This document shows, piece after piece, positions 20,308 through 30,362 of a DNA stretch of 64,000 bases. Each line of letters starts with the position of its first letter. Position 1 is the first letter of the stretch. A program made the translations under genes and the position numbers. The stretch lies in the NCBI GenBank assembly GCA_963771735.1, contig CAVYUN010000002.1, positions 868,001-932,000 of the forward strand. The letters run 5' to 3'. Under the pieces are notes generated by a model that was not told where the DNA came from, searched no databases, and saw only the letters and a program-made list of their open reading frames with translations. Origin of the DNA: 66-474 sp963771735 (lineage in GTDB: Bacteria > Pseudomonadota > Gammaproteobacteria > Xanthomonadales > Rhodanobacteraceae).

Positions 20308-20333
20308 TTCGCAGTCGAACCCGGAATGGTTAC
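20308..20333 (-). promoter_or_regulatory. ECF-type promoter of the buf operon
   Basis: On the minus strand, GTAACC (20333-20328), a spacer of exactly 16 bases, then CGAA (20311-20308). From memory this is identical to the promoter motif reported for Caulobacter sigma-F. It lies about 50 bases upstream of the bufA ATG, leaving a short leader. It is the natural target of the ECF factor encoded four genes downstream. Confidence 0.75.
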
Positions 20334-20615
20334 GTCGGCTTGATCGCCGGCATCCGGTGACCGCCGATGAGTCCGGACCGCCGCGGCCGAAATGGCCGGG
20401 CACCAGATAGAGGCGTCCGGACGGCAAAAGGATTCACGTGAAGTGCGGATCGACCGAATCGGTGCTCGTTGCAGCATCGTGCGTCGCGCAGCCGAGGGTT
20501 GAAGAACGTTGGTCGCCGGATGGGTCGCGTGCCGAGGCACACGACCAATGGCCCATTTGCGTGCATCCCGACGAGGCTAAACTCGCCCGGTTGCCATCCT
20601 CCGAGGGGAATGCCG

Positions 20616-23600
20616 ATGCGATCGATCCATGTTGCCGCCGTGGCGCTGCTCGCGACGCTCGCGTTTCCGTTGCAGGCTGCGGTCGATGCCGCGCCGTCGC
20701 CGAGGCCGAGTTTCGCGCAGCCGGCGATCTCACCGGATGGCAGCCGGATCGCCTTCGTGTCCGATGGCGCGATCTGGGAAGTGCCGGCCACGGGTGGCGC
20801 GGCGCATCTGCTGGTCAAGGACAACGGCACGGATTCGCGGCCACTGTTTTCGCCCGATGGCAGCAAGCTGGCGTTCGTGTCGGACGCGACCGGCGATGGC
20901 GACATCTACGTGCTGGACATCGCGAGCGGCCGGCTTTCGCGGCTGACCTACGCCGACGGGCGCGACCAGTTGAGCGGCTGGTCACACGACGGTCGCTGGA
21001 TCTATTTCGACTCCAGCCGCGACAACGTCGGCGGCTTCAACGGCGTGTACCGGATGCGCGCGAGTGGCGGCACGCCGATGCCGGTGTCGTTGGAGTCGTA
21101 CCGCAACGAGGAACAGGGCGTACCGTCGCCTGACGGCAAGACCATCGCGCTGGTCGGCGAGGGCCTTGGCGCGTTCCAGTGGTGGCGGCACGGCAGCGCG
21201 CACATCGACCACGGAGCGATCTGGCTGCTCAAGAACGACGGTTCGCACGACTATTCGCGCCTGACGCCTGACGACGCGCGCGCCGACTGGCCGATGTGGG
21301 CGCCGGACGGACAATCGCTGTACTACATGAGCGATCGCGGCGGCACCGAGAACATCTGGCACGTGCAGCGCAATGGCAGCGAAGCCGCATTGACGCACTT
21401 CACCGACGGCTTGGTGCTGTGGCCAACCATCGCGGCCAACGGCGGCACCATCGCGTTCGAGCGCGACTTCGGCATCTGGACGCTGGATACGGCGAATGGC
21501 AAGGCGCGGCCGGTGCCAATCACGCTGGCCGGCGCGGTCGCGGGACCGGGAAACGAGCACAAGACCCTGCACGACGATTTCCGCGACATGGCGCTGTCGC
21601 CCGACGGCAAGAAGGTCGCCTTCGTGGCGCACGGCGAGGTGTTTGCCGCCGCTGCCGACAAGGGCGGCGATGCAGTGCCGGTCACGCATGGAACGGGCGT
21701 TGCCTATGGCGTGACGTGGGCGCCGGACAGCCGCCGCATCGTCTACGGGGCTTTCCGCGATGGTGGCGAGCATCTGTATCTTTACGACTTCGACAACGGC
21801 AAGGAAACGCAACTCACGCGTGGCGACGGCGAAGACACCTCGCCGACGTTTTCACCGGACGGCAAGTCGCTGGCCTTCCTGCGCGACGGACGCGAACTGG
21901 AGGTGATGGATCTGTCCGGCCATCGCCTGCGCACGCTGGTCAGCGGACACCTCGACCTGCGTCGACCGCTGACGTCGGAGCGTCCGCTGGCCTGGTCGCA
22001 CGACGGCCGCTGGATCGCGGTGCTGGAATGGGGCCAGCGCATGTTCCGCAATCCGGTCGCGGTACGGGTTTCCGATGGCAGCACGGTCGACCTGGCCGGG
22101 CTCGCCAATACCAATGCCGACGATGTCACCTTCAGTTCCGACGGCAAGACCTTCCTGTTCGTGACCGGCCAGCGCACCGAGGACAGCCAGGTCGCAAGCG
22201 TGGACCTGGTGCCGCGCACGCCGCATTTCCGCGAGGACCAGTTCCGCGACCTGTTCCGGCAGACCACGCCGGCGCCTTCGCACGACAACGAACATCAAGG
22301 CAACGGCCATTCCGCGGACAAATCCGGCAAGGGCAAGGCATCGAAGAAGCCGGTGGAAGTGAAGATCGACGCGAACGGAATCGATCGCCGACTGACGCTG
22401 CTGCCGATCGGACTCGGCGCGCAGTCGATCGCGCTCAGTCCCGATGGCAAGACGTTGGTGGTCACCGCGAATGTCGCCGGACGCACCAACCTGTACGCAT
22501 GGTCGCTCGATCCGCTCGCGACCAAGCCACCGGTCGCGCGCCAGTTGACTTCGACCGAAGGCGACAAGACCAGCGTGCAGTTCAGTCCCGACGGCAAGAC
22601 CGTGTATTACCTCGATGGCGGCAAGTTGTTCTCGGTGCCGCTGGCCGATGGCGGCAAGTCCAAGCCGATCGCCCTGAACGCGGACGTGGACATCGATTTC
22701 GCGCGGGACAAAATGATGGCCTTCGAGCAGGCCTGGACGTGGCTGCGCGACAACTTCCACGATCCGTCGATGCACGGCGTCGACTGGAACGCGATGCGCG
22801 CCGAATACGCGCCGCTGATAGCGGGCGCTTCGACGCCGGCTTCGGTGAACTGGTTGATGAACCTGCTGGTGGGTGAGTTGAACGCCTCGCATTCGGGGGT
22901 GCGCGCAGCCGGGCACGCGAAGCCCGTGACCGGACGTCTCGGGTTGCTGTTCGACACCGCCGCCTACGAGCGCAACGGCACGTTGCGTGTCGCGGACGTG
23001 GTGCCGCTGTCGCCCGCCGCGATCGCGGGCGTGAAGCCGGGCGACACGCTGCGGGCGGTCGACGGACATCCGGTCGGCGCGGGCGTCGATTTGTTCGCGC
23101 TGCTGGAAAATCGCATCGACAAGAAAACCGCGCTGCGCATCGCTGGCAAGTCCGGCAGCCGCACGGTCGAGGTCAAGCCGGTCGATTCGCACACCCTGGG
23201 CGTGCTGGTCTACGACGGCTGGGTCGCGCGCAACCGCGCCTACGTCGCGAAGATCAGTGATGGCCGGCTGGGTTACGTGGCCCTGCCGGACATGTCAGAG
23301 GAGACATTGCATCGCTTCTACCGCGACCTCGATGCCCAGAACATGACCCGCGAGGGCGTGGTGATCGACGTGCGCAACAACTTCGGCGGCTTCGTCAATG
23401 CCTACGCACTGGACGTGCTATCGCGCAGGCCGTATCTCGACATGACCTTCCGCGGTTTCGAGCACGCGCAACCGGCGCGCAGCATCCTCGGCCAGCGCGC
23501 ACTGGAACGTCCGACCGTGCTGATCACCAACCGCGTCACCCTGTCCGACGGCGAGGATTTCACCGAAGGCTACCGCGAGCTCGGACTCGGCAAGGTGGTG

Positions 23601-23831
23601 GGCGAACCGACCGCGGGCTGGATCATCTACACCAGCAACGAGAAGCTGATCGACGGTTCGACCGTCCGGCTGCCCTTCATCACCGTGACCACCGAGGACG
23701 GCAAGCCGATGGAAATGCATCCGCGTCCGGTCGACGTGGCGGTATCACGGCCGCTCGGAGAAGGCTATCGCGGCAAGCACAGCGATCTCGACGCGGCGGT
23801 GAAGACGTTGTTGCAGCAGCTCGGGCAGTGA
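20616..23831 (+). CDS. tricorn-like S41 family serine protease
   Basis: 1,071 residues from ATG 20616 (GAGGGG just upstream; an ATG at 20610 is also possible). A signal peptide (MRSIHVAAVALLATLAFPLQA) is followed by two TolB/PD40-type beta-propeller regions with repeated SPDG...AFVSD blocks (about 35-680). A PDZ domain follows (GLLFDTAAY...GVKPGDTLRAVDGHPVG). The C-terminal S41 protease domain contains VIDVRNNFGG and the catalytic-Ser region TLSDGEDFTEGYRELGLG. A His/Gly/Lys-rich linker (HDNEHQGNGHSADKSGKGK) interrupts the second propeller. It is likely periplasmic and degrades peptides. It is divergent from the bufA promoter. Confidence 0.93.
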   Translation: MRSIHVAAVALLATLAFPLQAAVDAAPSPRPSFAQPAISPDGSRIAFVSDGAIWEVPATGGAAHLLVKDNGTDSRPLFSPDGSKLAFVSDATGDGDIYVLDIASGRLSRLTYADGRDQLSGWSHDGRWIYFDSSRDNVGGFNGVYRMRASGGTPMPVSLESYRNEEQGVPSPDGKTIALVGEGLGAFQWWRHGSAHIDHGAIWLLKNDGSHDYSRLTPDDARADWPMWAPDGQSLYYMSDRGGTENIWHVQRNGSEAALTHFTDGLVLWPTIAANGGTIAFERDFGIWTLDTANGKARPVPITLAGAVAGPGNEHKTLHDDFRDMALSPDGKKVAFVAHGEVFAAAADKGGDAVPVTHGTGVAYGVTWAPDSRRIVYGAFRDGGEHLYLYDFDNGKETQLTRGDGEDTSPTFSPDGKSLAFLRDGRELEVMDLSGHRLRTLVSGHLDLRRPLTSERPLAWSHDGRWIAVLEWGQRMFRNPVAVRVSDGSTVDLAGLANTNADDVTFSSDGKTFLFVTGQRTEDSQVASVDLVPRTPHFREDQFRDLFRQTTPAPSHDNEHQGNGHSADKSGKGKASKKPVEVKIDANGIDRRLTLLPIGLGAQSIALSPDGKTLVVTANVAGRTNLYAWSLDPLATKPPVARQLTSTEGDKTSVQFSPDGKTVYYLDGGKLFSVPLADGGKSKPIALNADVDIDFARDKMMAFEQAWTWLRDNFHDPSMHGVDWNAMRAEYAPLIAGASTPASVNWLMNLLVGELNASHSGVRAAGHAKPVTGRLGLLFDTAAYERNGTLRVADVVPLSPAAIAGVKPGDTLRAVDGHPVGAGVDLFALLENRIDKKTALRIAGKSGSRTVEVKPVDSHTLGVLVYDGWVARNRAYVAKISDGRLGYVALPDMSEETLHRFYRDLDAQNMTREGVVIDVRNNFGGFVNAYALDVLSRRPYLDMTFRGFEHAQPARSILGQRALERPTVLITNRVTLSDGEDFTEGYRELGLGKVVGEPTAGWIIYTSNEKLIDGSTVRLPFITVTTEDGKPMEMHPRPVDVAVSRPLGEGYRGKHSDLDAAVKTLLQQLGQ

Positions 23832-23835
23832 CCGG

Positions 23836-23859
23836 ATGCCTCCCGCGTGAGGGAGGCAT
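23836..23859. terminator. hairpin between convergent S41 and LTA-synthase genes
   Basis: A perfect 9-bp stem, ATGCCTCCC (23836-23844) and GGGAGGCAT (23851-23859), with loop GCGTGA. It lies between two convergent stops and could serve both strands. There is no T tract, so the termination role is likely but not certain. Confidence 0.65.
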
Positions 23860-23866
23860 GCGTCCA

Positions 23867-25801
23867 TCAATTGCCGCCGTGCACCGTGGCGCCGGCCGGT
23901 GCGGTCGACGCCGCACCGTGCCGTGCCGCCATCGCCGCGGCCGTCGGCCACATGGCATCCAGCTTGCCCCGCAGGCGCAGGTCGGCCACATTGCGCATGC
24001 CTGCATCGAGTTGCTTCTGTTCGGCGGTCTCCGGCGCGGGTGGTGCGTCGGGCGCGCGGGTCAGTGCCTCAAGTCGTGGCGCCACCAGCTGGGTGAGGGC
24101 GAACCAGGGATCGTAGATGTCGGCTTTCTGCAACAACATGCCGGGCAGTTCCCACGCGGCGACGTTTTCCTTGACCGGCGCGGCCGTTTGCAGGGTGGAC
24201 GTGTCGATCAGCAGATACGGCACGGGTTGCACCAGAAATCCCTGGCCGTTGCGGAACCCTGCCTGCTGGAATGCCGTCACGATGGCGGGCAGGTGGTCGC
24301 CGAAGAACACGATCAGGGTCGGCCGGTTGCGCTTCGCCAGCGTGTCGGCGAGCCGTCCCAACTGCTGGTCGGCATGGCGGATGTGGTAGATGTAGTTGCG
24401 CAATTCCAGTCTGGCCTGCGGATCGGTGATGGACGCCGGCACCGGGATCGCGTCGCGCTCCTTGGTGTCGATCCCCGGATTCCGGTTGTAGGGGCCGTGT
24501 GCCTCGATGCTGATGCCGAGCACGAAGCGCGGCGGACCCGAGTCGGGCAACTGGCGCAGCAGTTCGTCGGTGAAGGACTTGTCGGACATGTAGGTGCCGT
24601 CGTGGACGGCGTCGTTCGGCGGAAAGTCGGATTGCGAGACGAACTCATCGAAGCCCAGCGCCTTGAACGCGGAAACGCGATTCCAGAAATGCGGATCGCC
24701 GCCATGCACCGCGATGGTCCGATAGCCCCGGCTGTTCAGCAGCCGCACGATGCCGGGGATCTCCTTCTGGTGCAGCTGGAGGTAGGGGAACATCACGTTG
24801 GGGAAATAGCGCAGCGGCAAGCCGGTCAACACTTCGAATTCGGTGCGGATGGTGCCGCCGCCGAAGGTGGGCGAATGCATCCAGCCGGACGTGCCGTGCT
24901 GCGCCAGCCGGCGCAGGTTGGGCATGAAATCGACGTCCTGGCCGTAACCGTTGAGCGTGGTCGGATCGAAGAACGACTCGCTGAGGATCACCACGATGTC
25001 CGGTTTCCCGGCCATGGCCGTGTCGCCTTCGGATTTCCGGACTGAGTCGATGCGGGGTTCCAGTTGCGCCATCAATTTCAGGGCGGCCGCTTTGTCGGGT
25101 TTCTCGTGCGCCGAACTGTATTGCAAGTGAAACAACAACAGCGAACCGATCAGGCCGTCGTGCTGGCGGGTGGCCATCGGCGACCACGGCTGCATCCCGA
25201 GCGCCTTCGCGTTGTATACGCCCCGCCACAAGGGCACGCCGGCGAGCAGGGTCAGCAGCGCCGCGAACAGGACGACCGAGGCGCCCGCCCGCCACCGTCG
25301 AGGTCGCTTGCGCAACAACGGTGGCTCGAACCGGAGCCATGCAACCAGAACCGCAATGCAGGCAAGCAGCCCCACGATCAGCAGTGCGACGTGCGGCAGG
25401 TAACCGGAGAGCAGTTCGCCCCCGCCCTTGCCGACCTGTCCGAGCATCCGGAAATCCGCGGGCATCAGGGGGGCCGAGAGGTTTTGCACCTTCAGGACAT
25501 TCACGCCGTAGATCAGCGCCTGTATCGCGAACGCGAGCACGAACGACCAGCCCGCGCGCCGTGTCCACGCGAACAGCGCGAATGCCAGCAGCAGGCCTGG
25601 CAACGCGTTGCAGAAAATCCGCAGCGGTGTGTTCCACCACGGGATCCACGAGGGATGCGCCCAGAGCGCCAACGGAACGATGTCCTTGCCGCCGTCCATC
25701 CAGGCCGTGCACAACACGAATGCCAGGGCCAGCACCGTCACGAGTGCAATGCGTGCGGCCGGTCTGCGGATTGCGGATTCGGGGGCGGAAACAGGTTTCA
25801 T
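23867..25801 (-). CDS. LTA synthase family phosphotransferase (sulfatase fold)
   Basis: 644 residues from ATG 25801. Five hydrophobic helices fill roughly the first 210 residues. A sulfatase-type domain facing the periplasm follows. Active-site features are LSESFFDP (metal-binding Glu), the nucleophile region FGGGTIRTEFEVLTG (Thr), the HGGDPHFWNR loop and VVFFGDHLPA (Asp-His). In Gram-positives such enzymes polymerise glycerol phosphate. In Gram-negatives relatives (OpgB, CpsX-like) transfer phosphoglycerol or modify envelope glycans. The substrate here is unknown; osmoregulated periplasmic glucan is one candidate. Confidence 0.9.
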   Translation of the reverse strand: MKPVSAPESAIRRPAARIALVTVLALAFVLCTAWMDGGKDIVPLALWAHPSWIPWWNTPLRIFCNALPGLLLAFALFAWTRRAGWSFVLAFAIQALIYGVNVLKVQNLSAPLMPADFRMLGQVGKGGGELLSGYLPHVALLIVGLLACIAVLVAWLRFEPPLLRKRPRRWRAGASVVLFAALLTLLAGVPLWRGVYNAKALGMQPWSPMATRQHDGLIGSLLLFHLQYSSAHEKPDKAAALKLMAQLEPRIDSVRKSEGDTAMAGKPDIVVILSESFFDPTTLNGYGQDVDFMPNLRRLAQHGTSGWMHSPTFGGGTIRTEFEVLTGLPLRYFPNVMFPYLQLHQKEIPGIVRLLNSRGYRTIAVHGGDPHFWNRVSAFKALGFDEFVSQSDFPPNDAVHDGTYMSDKSFTDELLRQLPDSGPPRFVLGISIEAHGPYNRNPGIDTKERDAIPVPASITDPQARLELRNYIYHIRHADQQLGRLADTLAKRNRPTLIVFFGDHLPAIVTAFQQAGFRNGQGFLVQPVPYLLIDTSTLQTAAPVKENVAAWELPGMLLQKADIYDPWFALTQLVAPRLEALTRAPDAPPAPETAEQKQLDAGMRNVADLRLRGKLDAMWPTAAAMAARHGAASTAPAGATVHGGN

Positions 25802-26036
25802 GCGGGATCGCGAGCGGGCATGCGGGAAATAAAGCGTAGCCGGGTCTGAGTGAACGTCCGGAAATGCGGTGCGTTGACGCAATCTCCGCTCGCCACCTGC
25901 GCACGGCAAGTCTTGCCATGCGGCTTCGGCGAATGGGGGACAGTCTAGACCCCATCGCCGTCCGCAAGTTTCCGCATCACGCTGCGTGCTGTCCGTGTTC
26001 GCGGCGATGTCGCGGGCACGACCGCATAATGGGCTG

Positions 26037-28887
26037 ATGTCACCTTTGCCGTCCGCACTGCAACATCTGGTCGCCGAACGCTATGGCGAACTGGCGGCAT
26101 GCTGTCGCGCCGCCGGGGTGGCGATGCACGACGACGCCGGCGTGGGTGAGCGCGTGCGCCGCGTGTTGCTGGCCAGCGATTTCGCCTTCGATGCCTTGCG
26201 CGCCGACCCCGTCCTGCTGACGGCGGCGGGCCTGGAACGACTGCGCGATCCGACCCCGGCTTCGGTGCGCGCCGTGGCGCTGGGTCGCGGGAACGTCGAC
26301 ATGATCACGGCTCTTCGAAGGTTCCGGCGCGCCGAATCGGTGCGGTTGGTGTTCCGTGACGTCAACGGTCTCGACGAGGTGACCGACACGTTGGCCGGGA
26401 CCAGCGACTTGTACGAAGTGCTGATTGCACATGCGCTGCGTCATGCCGAGCAGGCCGCACGTGCGCGCTACGGCACGCCGCGCAACCCCGACGGCGCGCC
26501 CCAGGCACTGGTGGTGCTTGCGTTCGGCAAGCTGGGCGGCAGCGAGCTCAATTTTTCCTCGGATGTGGACCTGGTGCTGGCTTACCCGGAAGCCGGCAGC
26601 ACGGATGGCGCGCGTCCGCTCGACAACGGCGAATTCTTCGCGCGGGTGGCGCGCGAATTCGTGCGCCTGTTGACCGAGGTGACCGCTGACGGAATCGCCG
26701 CGCGCGTGGACCTCCGCCTGCGGCCGTTCGGCGATTCCGGACCGGTCACGGCTTCGTTCGCCGCGATGGAGCAGTACTACCAGCGCGAGGGCCGCGACTG
26801 GGAGCGTTACGCCTGGATCAAGGCACGCCCGGTCGCTGGCGACATCGCGGCCGGCAAACGCCTGCTCGAAACCCTGAGGCCGTTCGTCTACCGCCGCTAT
26901 TTCGATTACACCGCGCTGGCCGGTTTGCGCGACATGAAGGCGTTGATCGATGCCGAGGTCGCGCGCCGGGATCTTGCCGACGATCTCAAATTGGGTGCAG
27001 GCGGCATCCGCGAAATCGAATTCACGGTGCAGTTGCAGCAGATGATCCGCGGCGGGCGCGATGCCTCGTTGCGCGCCCGCGGACTGCTGCCGGCGCTGGA
27101 AGCCTGCGCTGCGCGCGGTTACATGTCGCAACGGCACGCGCGCGAACTGCGCGAGGCGTACCTGTTCCTGCGCCAGCTCGAAAATCGCGTACAGATGTTC
27201 GCCGACCGCCAGACCCATGCACTGCCGCGACGACCGGATCCAGCGCGAACGCGTTGCGCTGGCTTTGGGCCATGCGGGTTGGCACGCAATGTCGACCGAG
27301 CTGGACCGCCGGCGCGAACAGGTCACGGCAATTTTCTCGGAGGTGCTGCAACCCGAAGGCGAAATGGACGGCCAGGACGCGGGTCCGGATCCGGCGGGCG
27401 AGGGTGTGCGGCTGTGGCGGCGCGTCCGCGATGGCAGCCTGACACGGGCGAGGTTGTCGCAGGCGGGATTCGCGCCGCCGGAGCCGTGCCTGGATGCGTT
27501 GCGGCAAGTCGCGACTCTGCGCGGCCTGAGCGCGCGCGCCGCGCGCCGCATCGAGCACCTGATGCCTGGCCTGGTCGATGCCGCCGCGGCGACTTCCGTG
27601 CCCGTCGATGCGCTGGTGCGCTTGTGCCAGCTGGTGCAGGCGGTGGCACGGCGCTCGGCCTATCTCGCGCTGCTGCAGGAACAACCCGCCACGCGCAAGC
27701 GGATCGCCGAGTTGTGTGCAGACAGCGCGTTCCTCGCCGAACGCGTCATCGCACAACCGCTTTTGCTCGACGACGTGCTGGCACCGCGCATCGAATATCT
27801 GGCCCACGGCGTTCCGAACCTGCGCGTGGAACTTGCGCAGCAAATTGCCGCCGCGCAGGCGGGCGGCGATGCCGAGGCGGTGCTTGCCGCGATCGCCGAA
27901 TGGCGTGGCAGCTACCGGATGCGCACCGGCCTTGCCTTCCACGACGGCATCACCGACGCCGTGGCGACCACGCGCGCACTGACCGAACTCGCCGACACCG
28001 TGCTCGCCGCGGTGCTGGAATTGGCCGAGCGCGAACTGGAAGCGCAGCACGGTCGCCTTCCCGGCAGCGACAGCGGCATCGCCGTGCTGGGTTACGGCAG
28101 CCTCGGCGGCGTGGAGCTGGGTTTCAATTCCGATCTCGACCTCGTGTTCGTGTACGACGGTGCGCGCGGCGAAACGACCAGCGACGGGGCGCGTCCGCTC
28201 GACGGCGCGCGCTGGTACGCGCGGCTCGCGCAACGCGTGGTGCATTGGCTCTCGGCGTCCACCCGTGGTGGCGGGCTGTACGAAGTAGACACCCGCCTTC
28301 GGCCCGACGGCGGCAAATCGCTGCTGGTTGCCAGCCTGCCCGCATTCATCGCCTATCAACGTGAACGCGCGTGGACCTGGGAACAGCAGGCGCTGGCGCG
28401 CGCGCGCGCGGTGGCCGGCGACATCGCGCTCGGCGATGCGTTCGCGCGGGCACGCCGCGACATCCTTTGCCGTCCCCGCGAGCGCGACAAGGTGATCGCC
28501 GACGTTTGCCGGATGCGTGCCGAATGGCGACGGCAGCGCGACCGCTCCGATGCCGGGGCGATCGACCTCAAGCAGGGTGCCGGTGCGCTGCTCGACATCC
28601 AGTTCCTGCTGCAGGGCTTGGTGCTGTTGCACGCGCATGCACATCCGGAGCTTGCCGCGCATGTCGATACGCCGTCCGTACTCGCGGACTGCGTCGAGGC
28701 GGGCGTGTTGCCGGAACGGGACGTCGAGGCATTGCAATCCGCGCACGTGGAATTGCTGTCGCGTGCGTTGTCGGCGACATTGGCCGGGCAGCACCGGGTG
28801 GTATCGCGCGATTTGGTCCTGGATGCACGTTGCGTGCGGGTGCTGGATGTCGCGCGCCGCGCCGGCTTCGATTTCGGCGCCCCCTGA
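26037..28887 (+). pseudogene. glnE: glutamine synthetase adenylyltransferase/deadenylase, frameshifted
   Basis: The bifunctional enzyme that adds and removes AMP on glutamine synthetase under PII control. The N-terminal half (from ATG 26037) has the first nucleotidyltransferase motif GKLGGSELNFSSDVDLVLAY (deadenylase). The C-terminal half has the second, GYGSLGGVELGFNSDLDLVFVYD (adenylylase). The reading frame breaks at about 27,228: up to LENRVQMFADRQTHALPR is one frame, and DDRIQRERVALALG continues one frame on. Restoring two bases in the CGCG tract gives 950 residues, the normal size. Both halves are otherwise well conserved, so this is either a recent mutation or a sequencing error. The upstream frame runs open to 28364. 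Confidence 0.9.
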
Positions 28888-28897
28888 CGACCCGATC

Positions 28898-28924
28898 CGT
28901 CATCCCGGCACAGGCCGGAACCCA
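28898..28924. repeat. REP-like single arm
   Basis: CGTCATCCCGGCACAGGCC plus flanks, directly after the glnE stop. It matches the left arm of the groES-groEL element. No right arm is seen nearby. The rest of 28888-28992 holds nothing else recognisable. Confidence 0.75.
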
Positions 28925-28992
28925 TAGCTCCTCCGAGAAGGGAGTCGCCGCGAAGCATGGGGGTGACATCCCTGTCCTGGTTCCGCGCGCAA

Positions 28993-29958
28993 TCAAGTTA
29001 CGCGCGCGGCCATGCGCGCGCGCAGTTGCGCGGCAATCGCCTGCGTCTCGCGCAGCGGTGGCACGTCCGGGCGCAGCGCATCGGGCTCGGTGAGCAGCCC
29101 GTGCTCGCGCAGCGTGGCGTGGAAGCACGCGATCTTTTCCGGCAGCGGGGCGGTCGCCACGCTGTGGACCGGTACGCCGACGGCGCAGGCTTCCGACAGC
29201 ATGTTCACCGAATCGGGTGTCACCACGATGCGGTCGGCCCAGCCGAGCAGGCCGGGATACGGATTGGCATCGCCGCCGTGCCAGAAGATGCCCGGAAATC
29301 CGGCAAGCGCATCGCGCAGACCGGTGGCGAATGCCGCCGGTGTCCGCCGCGAAACCGTGGCCAGCACACTGCCACCCTGCGCGATTGCCCGCACTGTTTC
29401 CAGTAGTCGTCGCGACAGCGCCTCGTCGAACTCGATGCCACGGCGCGGACCGCCGACCAGCAGCGCGACACGTGGGCGCGGCAATGTGCCGAATTCGGAA
29501 AACGCCTCGCGGCCGGAAGCCAGCCAGGCATCGTCGACCGGGTTCAGCGATCCCAGCGTGGTCAGGACATTCGCGCCCTGCAGACGGTCATGCCGCGGTG
29601 CGACCACCGCGTCCCAGTGGCGCGTATCGATGCGTGGATCGAGAATCTGCACCGCATAGCAACGGCCGTCCGACAGCCCCCGAAGCATGCGTGTCAGCAG
29701 CGCCGCGCTGCGCCCGCAGCCGATCGCGATGTCCGGCCATGGCGCCTCGAATCCCGCACGGTCGCGGGGGGCCAGCGCCAGCCGTCCACCGGGCAATTCG
29801 CGTGGCGCGAACCACGCCCACGGCGCCCGCAGCGGCAATGCCATCACCCGCGCCGTTACGCCGAGGGCGGAGGCGAGCGCGAGCGCCTGGCGCTCGTTGC
29901 CGGCGGCGCCGTCGCTGATGACCCAGGCGGAATGGGACGGATGCGTCATCCGGAGCAA
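28993..29958 (-). CDS. mitochondrial-fission ELM1 family protein
   Basis: 321 residues (an ATG at 29949 is an equally possible start). The N-terminus WVISDGAAGNERQALALASALG is the DUF1022/ELM1 family signature. Further family blocks are IGCGRSAALLTRML, VALLVGGPRRG, FWHGGDANPYPGLLGWADRIVVTPDSVNMLSEA and a final PLPEKIACFHATL. The fold is predicted to be glycosyltransferase-like. Bacterial members often sit near lipopolysaccharide genes, as here (GT4 to the right), but no reaction is established. It is divergent from the CHCC zinc-finger gene. Confidence 0.9.
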   Translation of the reverse strand: MLRMTHPSHSAWVISDGAAGNERQALALASALGVTARVMALPLRAPWAWFAPRELPGGRLALAPRDRAGFEAPWPDIAIGCGRSAALLTRMLRGLSDGRCYAVQILDPRIDTRHWDAVVAPRHDRLQGANVLTTLGSLNPVDDAWLASGREAFSEFGTLPRPRVALLVGGPRRGIEFDEALSRRLLETVRAIAQGGSVLATVSRRTPAAFATGLRDALAGFPGIFWHGGDANPYPGLLGWADRIVVTPDSVNMLSEACAVGVPVHSVATAPLPEKIACFHATLREHGLLTEPDALRPDVPPLRETQAIAAQLRARMAARVT

Positions 29959-30070
29959 CGAGTTCGAAAGGGCACACGATTATGCGGGAGATCGCGCACG
30001 GGACGACCGGCGGGCATACTGCCGCCACGCTGCGCTAAAATCAGCGGATCGCTTAAACGGATCTACCAGC

Positions 30071-30292
30071 ATGCCTGCCCAGCCGGTGCCTTCCTACCCC
30101 GTGGGTGAACCCGCCAATGCCCGTCGCCGCTACGAGGTGACCGAAGCGGACCTGCCGCTGGCCTGCCCGCTGCCGGAAATGACATTGTGGAATTCGCACC
30201 CCCGCGTCTACCTGCCGATCGCCGATGACGGCGGTACCACGGTCTGTCCCTATTGCGGCGCGGAATACATCCTGAAGCACGCGGAAGCCTGA
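30071..30292 (+). CDS. zf-CHCC domain protein
   Basis: 73 residues. The C-terminal half is a CHCC zinc finger: CPLPEMTLWNSHPRVYLPI, then CPYCGAEYIL, giving ligands Cys, His, Cys, Cys. The same finger occurs in the mitochondrial complex I subunit NDUFS6, and free-standing bacterial forms are widespread. The N-terminal 25 residues are Pro/Ala-rich. It lies 70 bases ahead of the GT4 gene and may be cotranscribed with it. The cellular role is unknown. Confidence 0.92.
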   Translation: MPAQPVPSYPVGEPANARRRYEVTEADLPLACPLPEMTLWNSHPRVYLPIADDGGTTVCPYCGAEYILKHAEA

Positions 30293-30362
30293 TTGCTTCC
30301 ACGCCGGAGCGGCAAATGCGTGTCCTTCGCGGGTCGGCGCATTTCTTGCATCGCATATCTGC

